From Mimachlamys varia (Eukaryota; Mollusca; Bivalvia; Pectinida; Pectinidae): a DNA stretch of 64,000 bases. The notes under the pieces were generated by a model. The model ran no database searches and was not told the DNA's origin. It saw only the letters and a program-made list of their open reading frames with translations. Positions 55,839 to 64,000 of this stretch are shown here, in pieces. The stretch covers positions 1,959,501 through 2,023,500 of the forward strand of contig OX392530.1 in NCBI GenBank assembly GCA_947623455.1, written 5' to 3'. The position numbers and the translations under genes were made by a program. The number at the start of each line of letters is the position of its first letter. Position 1 is the first letter of the stretch.

Positions 55839-56559
55839 TTGACATATTACGTATAAAATGTTGGAAAGACGAGGCTAGTGCTTAAGATAGAATCATTAAA
55901 TCACTTTCCTGGGTGATCTGAAATATATATTATATGTATCATTCAAAGACAGTCGGAAAAGACGAAAACACAATACCAAAATATATACACGGTATATAAC
56001 CTTCAATAAACACAAAGTATAGTTCCGTTTAACTTTGAAAAGAATTCGTTTTTCAGCTTGTTTATTTTACCCGTGACAGTAAGGTAAGTGAATATAAAGA
56101 GACTTTATCTGTTTTCGAAATCGGCCTGCCATAGCCGTGGGACAAGTTTTAAAGATAAATTTTAATAGTACGACCATATATTTAGCTTGTACCGTACTGA
56201 CACCTACAATGTGATCAGTCGACAGTACATGTAGTTGTTCAAGTTGACGGGTTTAAACTATTTTAGAACCCTAGAATTGAAGTGAAAGAACCAGAAAAAA
56301 AGGTACATGTTTTAAGTGTGTTTTCAACTGACGTGTAGACGTGACAGGTTATATCGAGTATGTGGGTACGAAGGTAGGACAAGTCTCAGTATAGGTAAGG
56401 TGCGGTAAACTTCCCCATTCTCTTTACACAAAATGCCATATCATTATATTAACAAGAGAACATGGTTAGCCGACTACATTATTAAAATGTGTTAACCTGA
56501 ATAGGTTTTGTTCATCATAAACAAGTAAATGTGTTTGGGTTTTGTAATATAAAGTTTTC

Positions 56560-57785
56560 ACAGGAGCCGGGGTCATATGAGGACAAGCACCTATAAGGAC
56601 GTGTGTCCACGGAGACACAACAGCCAAGGCCATACAATAAGTATATGGGGACGGGTTTTCTAGTGGAACGCGAAGGCAAATGTGACACGGGTATAGCTGT
56701 CTAGGGAGAAACAGTAGCTAAAGTCTTAAGTATCAAGGGAGTCAGGGTCATATGGGGACGGGTTCCTAGGGAGACACAACAGTCAGGGTCATATGAGGTC
56801 GGGTTCCTTGGGAGACACAAAAGTCAGGGTCATATGAGGACGGGTTCCTTGGGAGACACAAAAGTCAGGGTCATATGAGGACGGGTACCTAGGGAGACAC
56901 AACAGTCAGGGTCATATGAGGACGGGTACCTAGGGAGACACAACAGTCTGGGTCATATGAGGACGGGTACCTAGGGAGACACAACAGTCTGGGTCATATG
57001 AAGACGGGTACCTAGGGAGACACAACAATCAGGGTAATATGAGGACGGTTATTTAGTGAGACACAACAGTCAGGGTTATATGAGGACGGGTTCCTAGGGT
57101 GACACAACAGTCAGGGTAATATGAGGACGGGTACCTAGGGAGACACAACAGTCTGGGTCATATGAGGACGGGTACCTAGGGAGACACAACAGTCTGGGTC
57201 ATATGAAGACGGGTACCTAGGGAGACACAACAATCAGGGTAATATGAGGACGGTTATTTAGTGAGACACAACAGTCAGGGTTATATGAGGACGGGTTCCT
57301 AGGGTGACACAACAGTCAGGGTAATATGAGGACGGTTTTTAAGGGAGACACAACAACCAAGGTCATATGAGGACGGGTACCTAGGGAGACACAACAGTCA
57401 GGGTCATATGAGAACGGGTACCTAGGGAGACACAACAGTCAGGGTTATATGAGGACGGCTATTTAAGGAGACACAACAGTCAGGGTCATATGAGGACGGG
57501 TACCTAGGGAGACACAACAGCCAGGGTCATATGAGGACGGCTATTTAAGGAGACACAACAGTCAGGGTCATATGAGGACGGGTACCTAAGGAGACACAAC
57601 AGCCAGGGTCATATGAGGACGGCTATTTAAGGAGACACAACAGTCAGGGTCATATGAGGACGGGTACCTAGGGAGACACAACAGCCAGGGTGATATGAGG
57701 ACGGCTATTTAAGGAGACACAACAGCCAGGGTCATATGAGGACGGGTACCTAGGGAGACACAACAGTCAGGGTCATATGAGGACA
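56560..57785. repeat. 41-bp minisatellite with higher-order structure
   Basis: About 25-28 units of GTCAGGGTCATATGAGGACG plus GGTACCTAGGGAGACACAACA. A block of about 205 bp (near 56940-57130) is repeated at about 57140-57335, and the 3' part alternates two variants (GGGTACCTAGGGAG and GGCTATTTAAGGAG), giving an 82-bp period. The first units (56560-56740) are strongly diverged. Confidence 0.92.
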
Positions 57786-57888
57786 TATGAGATAAGCGTT
57801 ACTGCTATTTAAGCAAATCCAACATGAAGCGCGCTAGCGCTAGCGCTTCATGTTGGTTTTGCTTTTGTGGAACGATATTAAACAGGGG

Positions 57889-57942
57889 GTGCGGTGGCCA
57901 AGTCACTAGCCCTCCACCATAAGGTCGCGGGTTCGAGGCATA
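57889..57942 (+). mobile_element. tRNA-like SINE head (second family)
   Basis: GTGCGGTGGCCAAGTCACTA, then CTCCACC-ATAAGGTCGCGGGTTCGAGGC. The GGTGGCCGAGTGG A-box and GGGTTCGAGGC B-box are those of a Leu/Ser-type tRNA, but the anticodon arm is replaced. A 24-bp palindrome (GCGCTAGCGCTAGCGC) lies just upstream at 57830-57847. Confidence 0.55.
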
Positions 57943-58724
57943 AGCTTGACAGTTGTCAAATACTAGCCGTAAGTCGGTTAGTATACAAGATATATTGACC
58001 ATATATGGGGCGTTTTTATAGAAAATTGACATAAGCCCCAAGTCTAAAGTTACACTAAAACCCTAACTCAGGCCTGGAAAACAGCTTATCAAATTAAGGC
58101 TGCGCTAGTGAGATGTGAGGTGATTAAAGTTCTGTAATGGTAGTTAGAATATACATTTAGATATATATTACATACACAGCATTTGGTTTCTCCATGGTGG
58201 AGAATGTTACGTAATAATTTGGTGAGATATAGCAAAGGAAGTCGAGATGATACAGATCTGTAAAGGTATTTGGGATATAGATATGGTTTCTCCGTGAGAA
58301 TGTTGCGTAATATTTGCCCTTGAGGTATGCGTTGGAATCTCGTAGATCTGGTTTGAGCGAGTGACCAGGTTAATTATAGCCAGGTACATAAATGTTTATA
58401 TGTAAACTCTGCCAAGGTTTACCCTGGTGAAGGGAGGTGCTGATACATGAGGTACCAGTTTGGTAGATCCTCGGTGTGACGTATGTTGTCACTGTTACTT
58501 TCTATCGTAGGTTATTGGTAATACCATGCATATTTGTAACAGAGGTCGTTATGTTTCCGATGCCGCCGCTTAGAGTCGAACCCGAGACCGATTTTTTTAC
58601 TATTCTTTCGCTTTACCGGAAGAGTTCAAGCGAAACTCTTCTTAGACGGGTCGATATCTTATAAACAGCTATGGTTTCATAAGGACGAACCAGGTTTTAG
58701 TGGTGGAGGAAACCCGACAAATAA

Positions 58725-59015
58725 CGGTCAGTACCCGGTCACTGCCCCACGTAGGCCTCAAACCCACGACCCACAGGTGGAGGGCTAGTGGTAGCAGAAT
58801 GTCAGACATCCTTACCACTTGGCCACGTACTGCGGCCCAGAGGTGGAGGCCTAGTGGTAGTGCTTACCACTTGGCCACTGCGGCCCACAGGTGGAGGGCT
58901 AGTGGTAGTAGAATGTTCGACACCTTAGCCACTTGGCCACGTACTGCAGCCCAGAGGTGGAGGCCTAGTGGTAGCAGAATGTCAGATATCTTAACCACTT
59001 GGCACCGCGGTCCGT
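58725..59015 (-). mobile_element. Cluster of minus-strand tRNA-like SINE heads
   Basis: Minus-strand units of GGCCAAGTGGTAAGGATGTC, CTACCACTAGCCCTCCACCT and GTGGGTCGTGGGTTTGAGGC. Three to four head copies are in tandem and only the most distal keeps a B-box. The 143-aa frame at 58700-59131 arises from this repeat and is not a gene. Confidence 0.65.
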
Positions 59016-59399
59016 TAAGATTATATTTGAAGCGGCTGGTATTTCACAACAGAGTGACAAATTCAACACGCTTGCACATTTTAAATGTTGTTCACATTGC
59101 TAGCACATCAAGCAAAGCCGATTTCGTGTAAATGTTTCTTTTCACAAACTGTTCAATTACACGGAATAAAACCTTATTCAACACATGATCTTTAACTGAA
59201 ATATGAAAAAGTTTAAGCTGTTAAAGTGCTATTAGTTTGAAATGTTCGACGAGCCACTCAACAAGTAAATTGAACACTATATAAATGATAAGTTTCGGAA
59301 GCGTATCACTATTTATATTTTTTATGCTATACATAACTGCGTTAGGCAAAGCATAACGGCAGCATCTAACTAAACACGAAATTGTGTGCCTACTGTGGT

Positions 59400-59597
59400 G
59401 AACCTGTTACTGATAATTTAATATCTCAAAGCAGTATATACTCCGTGCCAGAACAGCTGACGAACAAACTTACGGCATGGGGATTCGAGATATGTAGGTT
59501 AATGACAATTTTGGTCGCCATCTTAATTGGTCTCATTGAGAGATATTCTTTGTCCTTTTATAGAATGAGGGTGGATGTTTTTCAGTATGCTCATTAG
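59400..59597 (+). pseudogene. Decayed reverse transcriptase tail
   Basis: The frame reads VPEQLTNKLTAWGFEICRLM, then IERYSLSFYRMRVDVFQYAH, and stops. It aligns with [14 protein letters not shown]...[19 protein letters not shown] of the relic at 47190-47592. No upstream part is present. Confidence 0.5.
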
Positions 59598-59618
59598 TAT
59601 GCCTACTGGATCTCACTC

Positions 59619-59870
59619 GGGGCCGCGGTGGCCGAGTGGTTAAGGTGTCCCGACATTCTTCCACTAGCCCTCCACCTCTGGGCCGCGGTGGCCAAGTGGT
59701 TAGGATGTCTGACATTACTACCACTAGCCCTCCACCTGTGTGCCGCGGTGGCCGAGTGGTTAAGGTGTCCCGACATTCTGCCACTAGCCCTTTACCTCTG
59801 GGCCGCGGTGGCCGAGTGGTTAAGGTGTCCCGACATTCTGCCACTAGCCCTCCACCTCTGGGCCACGGTC
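59619..59870 (+). mobile_element. Tandem plus-strand tRNA-like SINE heads
   Basis: Four copies of a 62-bp unit: GGCCGCGGTGGCCGAGTGGT, TAAGGTGTCCCGACATTCT, CCACTAGCCCTCCACCTCTG. They are the same heads as at 58725-59015 but inverted. B-boxes are absent, so only the A-box half is amplified. Confidence 0.75.
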
Positions 59871-59990
59871 AATTTACACATTTGGGGGGGGGGGTTAAGA
59901 TCAATTTTCGATAAAAATGCCCCCTCAGTAGTCCTGAGGGGGCATTTTATCGAAAATTGATCTTAACCCCCCCCCCAAATGTGTAAAATT
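59871..59990. repeat. Near-perfect 120-bp palindrome
   Basis: AATTTACACATTTGGGGGGG, TTAAGATCAATTTTCGATAA and ATGCCCCCTCAG are mirrored by CTGAGGGGGCATTTTATCGA, AAATTGATCTTAACCCCCCC and AAATGTGTAAAATT with a 5-base loop (TAGTC). Arms of about 57 bp differ only in homopolymer length and one or two bases. Confidence 0.92.
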
Positions 59991-60140
59991 ACGCTAAACA
60001 CCCTATTTTAGGTCCAAAACTAGCTGTAACAAATTCTCAGGTCCCTGTGTGCTCATCTACAGAGGCCTAAACAACTAGAGCAGCTATATGTGGACCAAAT
60101 CTTTAGTGTAAAGAGTAATTGCCCTTGTTTTAGGATTTTA

Positions 60141-60235
60141 GATCGACTTTCGGTAAAACTGACATCAATTATTATCCTTTTGTACATACATGTATACACC
60201 CAATGGAGATGTCATTTTTATCGAAAGTCGATTTA
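60141..60235. repeat. Second inverted repeat related to the palindrome
   Basis: TAGATCGACTTTCGGTAAAA then CTGACATC is mirrored by GATGTCATTTTTATCGAAAG-TCGATTTAA. It has the same ATCGA-TTTCG-TAAAA motif as 59871-59990, diverged, with a longer loop. Confidence 0.6.
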
Positions 60236-60762
60236 AACCGTTAGAACATTTAATAAAATATGTTGTTTACTTTAATTTTGTCGCAATAATGCAAGACATT
60301 ATCATGTGCACCCCTCCACCACAACTACGTACAACTATAATTAGGGTGAAGACATTGGTGAGCACTGGAAACTCTTACCTCGGTGTTCTACCACACTGTC
60401 GCACTTTATTGTACATTTATACGAAGTTTAACTTTGTAAGGAAAGTAAATACTCTAGATATATATTTAAGGATAAAACGATATGTGATATTGCATGAGGA
60501 CATCCAACCGGTTCTGAAAAGGTTTGTCCGATTAAATACTTGTGAACTCCTCGGGTTGTGGCCCTAGCCTACTTAACAGGATACCTAGCCTGTATCGATA
60601 CCGTACGTACACTCCTGATTAAATCTTCGCCAAATGTCGTTATGCGTACGTAAATACAAAATGGACGGCTCCATTAAACATCAAATACTGCGCTCTGTTG
60701 TACAAATAACCTGAACATTACTACACGTCTTTCCAATGTAAATTATGACAAAATGAACAGAC

Positions 60763-62405
60763 TGAGCGAACAACCCGGTGTACGTTAACTTGGTGACTGA
60801 TAGAACAACCTGGTGTACGTTAACTTGGTGACTGAGAGAACAAAGTGGTGTACGTTAACTTGGTGACTGAGAGAACAAAGTGGTGTACGTTAACTTGGTG
60901 ACTGAGCGAACAACCCAGTGTACGTTAACTTGGTGACTGACAGAACAATGTGATGTACGTTAACTTGGTGACTGAGAGAACAACCCGGTGTACGTTAACT
61001 TGGTGACTGAGAGAACAACCCGGTGTACGTTAACTTGGTGACTGAGAGAACAACCTGGTGTACGTTAACTTGGTGACTGAGAGAACAAAGTGGTGTACGT
61101 TAACTTGGTGACTGAGAGAACCCGGTGTACGTTAACTTGGTGACTGAGAGAACAACCCGGTGTACGTTAACTTTGTGACTGAGAGAACCCGGTGTACGTT
61201 AACTTGGTGACTGAGAGAACAACCCGGTGTACGTTAACTTGGTGACTGAGAGAACAACCTGGTGTACGTTAACTTGGTGACTGAGAGAACAACCTGGTGT
61301 ACGTTAACTTGGTGACTGAGAGAACAACCCGGTGTACGTTAACTAGGTGACTGAGAGAACAACCCGGTGTACGTTAACTTGGTGACTGAGAGAACAACCC
61401 GGTGTACGTTAACTTGGTGACTGAGAGAACAACCTGGTGTACGTTAACTTGGTGACTGAGAGAACAACCCGGTGTACGTTAACTTGGTGTCTGAGCGAAC
61501 AACCCGGTGTACGTTAACTTGGTTACTGAGAGAACAACCTGGTGTAGAGTAACTTGGTGACTGAGCGAACAACCCGGTGTACGTTAACTTGGTGACTGAG
61601 AGAACAACCCGGTGTACGTTAACTTGGTGACTGAGAGAACAACCCGGTGTACGTTAACTTGGTGACTGAGAGAACAACCCGGTGTACGTTAACTTGGTGA
61701 CTGAGAGAACAACCTGGTGTACGTTAACTTGGCGACTGAGAGAACAACCTGGTGTACGTTAACTTGGCGACTGAGAGAACAACCCGGTGTACGTTAACTT
61801 GGTGACTGAGAGAACAACCTGGTGTACGTTAACTTGGTGACTGAGAGAACAACCTGGTGTACGTTAACTTGGTGACTGAGAGAACAACCTGGTGTACGTT
61901 AACTTGGTGACTGAGAGAACAAGATGAAGTACGTTAACTTGGTGACTGAGAGAACAACCTGGTGTACGTTAACTTGGTGACTGAAAGAACAACCTGGTGT
62001 ACGTTAACTTGGTGACTGAGAGAACAACCTGGTGTACGTTAACTTGGTGTCTGAGCGAACAACCTGGTGTACGTTAACTTGGTGACTGAGAGAACAACCT
62101 GGTGTACGTTAACTTGGTGACTGAGAAAACAACCCGGTGTACGTTAACTTGGTGACTGAGAGAACAACCTGGTGTACGTTAACTTGGTGACTGAGAGAAC
62201 AACCTGGTGTACGTTAACTTGGTGACTGAGAGAACAACCTGGTGTACGTTAACTTGGTGACTGAGAGAACAAAGTGGTGTACGTTAACTTGGTGACTGAG
62301 AGAACAACCTGGTGTACGTTAACTTGGTGACTGAGAGAACAACCTGGTGTACGTTAACTTGGTGACTGAGAGAACAACCTGGTGTACGTTAACTTGGTGA
62401 CTGAG
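60763..62405. repeat. 35-bp minisatellite, about 47 units
   Basis: Unit ACAACCTGGTGTACGTTAAC plus TTGGTGACTGAGAGA. The variant position reads ACCTGG, ACCCGG or AAAGTGG in an irregular order. Period confirmed by the spacing of GTTAACTTGG (35 bp). A few units are shortened (GAGAGAACCCGGTG near 61120 and 61185). Confidence 0.95.
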
Positions 62406-64000
62406 CGACCATCATTAAGATCAATAAAGCGTTAGAATCAAGTTCACTTATAAATAGAAGTTCAACTAAAATGTGGGACAACATCCCGGTGTGTATTGAT
62501 GCATTTCAGAAGGATGTCCTCTTTTTGTTTGGCTAAGAATTTGTTTATGTATTCGTTAACAGGATCATGCTCTTACAACTAAGTGTAGCAAAACTGAAAG
62601 CGTGTTTAGAAAGAAGCTTGAAAATCTTTCCTAAATTAATAAACTTGACAAAAACGTCATTAGTTTTCGAAACCAGAGTCATTCATATAGATCTAAATAG
62701 AGAATTCCGACGCGTAAACAAAACCATAATCAGAACTCAAAATCGATTAATCTAGGAGCACAAAAAGAACAAATGAAAGACTTTAGGAAAGGGAGAATCT
62801 TTTTAAGAAAAACAATTCTGGATGTTGGTGATATAGAATGTCCAGTACGACCACTTAACTTTGATATATCATATCGTATTTGTAAAAGTGGTCATGGTTA
62901 TCACAAAACCATGCAAGCATTTCTATTCCGATCTGGAAGCTGAGGTATAATACATAGTATATACTATACTATAACAGGATGATATGACATGATTAGTTTT
63001 GTTAAAAGTTTGCCATTTTCAATTAAGATGTTCAAATAACTTTCTATATATTTCTATGTGTTTTATACATGGTGTGAAGGTAAGACTTAGCTACGTGTTA
63101 ATTAACTTACCTTGCTGATTGTGTATCCTGTCAATGTCATACACACCGCAACGTCTGGTAAATATACAGCCACTTCTACCCTATTTACACTTAAAATCAA
63201 AGTCACGTGACGGGTGAGTTGAACAAATTCAATGGTCCTGGTAAAATGTATGGTCCACGATGCGTGACGTTTTTGTTACTCGCCATAGAAAACTGCCGAT
63301 TTCTATTTGACGGGGGGCTAACACTGTGGACACTAATGTTGAAGCTAAATACTGTCACAAAACTCACACACTGAATCAAGTCAGCGTTAGCAAACATTGT
63401 ATTCAGGGTGAAGTCAGTGCCGGGTGTAAAGAACCAATGGAGTAGATAGCTTAGCGTTAGTTCCACTTCGGCGCAAAACTCAGTCTGTAAATTAAAGTAT
63501 CAGGCTATTTTTGGGACCTTGGTATCTACTTTCTTCATCTGTTAACTGGTTTTTATAAGCACAGTTGCCTAAGGCTATGAATTGCATAATACGTTCTGCA
63601 TGAAACAACTTACTAATTGTAAATCATTCTTCACATTCAGTACATATATATAGTTATATACCTCGTGTCACTGGTTTCAGATCGGAGTAACGAATTATCG
63701 AAGTTGTTTGACCAATCTGTAGGCTTTTCGGAACGTACGACTGTGAGGTATGCGAGTAGTATTTAACAGTAGGACGCCAGCGTCTGCTCAAGTCTACCCA
63801 GCTGCAAATGAGTACATGGTTCGGCAATACTACAAACTGGAGAATGCTAGCAGTGAACGTCGAAATGGCAGCACCGGCTGTATTGGATGTTTAAAAAGGC
63901 CATATGCTGTAACCAAGGACAATAATTTGAGACGACCTTCGAACTAGGTTTTATAAAGTGGTAGATAAGAAACTCGAATCATTTAAATGTCTCATTGCAG
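62406..64000. other. Terminal region, no gene recognised
   Basis: AT-rich sequence. Frames at 62567-62755, 63203-63466 (-) and 63750-63947 are short, without recognisable domains or consistent splice context. The window ends in TCTCATTGCAG, which looks like an acceptor, but what follows is not visible. Confidence 0.4.

Larger units (their letters stand above)
53254..56560. other. Region upstream of EAAT coding exon 1
   Basis: It should contain at least part of the EAAT 5' UTR and promoter, but I could not place the upstream exon. It holds the 5S/tRNA-like sequences (53693-53880), a repeat at 54841-55355, a 20-bp tandem repeat and an inverted 5S-related copy. No coding sequence is recognised. 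Confidence 0.45.

Noticed and set aside
58700..59131. 143-aa open frame with repeated RWRPSGSRMSDILTTWP-like units
   Set aside because: Translation of tandem minus-strand tRNA-like SINE heads; frames in the mirror cluster at 59533-59960 have the same origin.
60190..60567. 125-aa open frame
   Set aside because: Starts inside an inverted repeat, with no domain, no splice context and no recognised similarity.
63990..64000. TCTCATTGCAG at the window end as an exon acceptor
   Set aside because: A plausible splice acceptor, but the exon would lie outside the window and cannot be tested.

Overview
This window is eukaryotic nuclear DNA from an animal, most likely a marine mollusc and probably a bivalve. 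The genes are split by GT-AG introns and their proteins match bilaterian families. The introns are AT-rich and full of short DNA transposons, tRNA-like SINE heads and the 'GGCCCTTTGGGCCTCTTG'-type repeat that I associate with bivalve genomes. The species cannot be fixed from sequence alone. There is no operon, CRISPR array, phage or bacterial feature.

Four protein-coding genes were reconstructed exon by exon, each with a continuous reading frame and matching phases at every junction. (1) 1658-6153 (+): a TMEM14 family membrane protein, 4 exons, 103 aa. (2) 6943-23801 (-): PAK1IP1/MAK11, a WD40 ribosome-biogenesis protein, 9 exons, 455 aa. (3) 25980-36687 (+): TRNAU1AP/SECp43, a two-RRM protein of the selenocysteine tRNA pathway, 10 exons, 287 aa. 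(4) 44011-53192 (-): an SLC1 excitatory amino acid transporter (EAAT), 8 coding exons, 517 aa from the first well-supported Met, with an upstream exon not found. TMEM14 and PAK1IP1 are convergent; PAK1IP1 and TRNAU1AP are head to head about 2.2 kb apart; TRNAU1AP and EAAT are convergent. From memory, TMEM14C and PAK1IP1 are also neighbours in human (6p24.2), so that pair may be very old linkage.

Most of the rest is repeat. Large minisatellites lie at 2.1-3.5 kb (about 29 bp), 12.2-13.5 kb (25 bp), 32.1-32.6 kb (46 bp), 56.6-57.8 kb (41 bp) and 60.8-62.4 kb (35 bp). Longer tandem units of 140-170 bp lie at 5.4-6.0, 9.5-10.5, 26.3-29.3 and 30.0-30.6 kb, with units of about 680 and 785 bp inside PAK1IP1 introns. 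Four copies of one MITE with TTAA target duplications are present; one sits in a tandem array that also supplies its empty site, and another lies 8 bp past a splice donor of TRNAU1AP. There are further terminal-inverted-repeat elements (hAT-like, pogo-like and unassigned), a reverse-transcriptase relic with several 3' tail copies, a possible 5S/tRNA composite SINE, and several near-perfect hairpins.

From 53.3 kb to the end no gene was recognised; that third holds the two largest minisatellites, SINE clusters and a 120-bp palindrome. The most distinctive observations are the interplay of repeats with splice sites (an amplified acceptor plus exon start in PAK1IP1, a donor-side exon duplication in TRNAU1AP, an acceptor at the edge of a minisatellite) and mobile elements that share ends but carry different internal tandem arrays.
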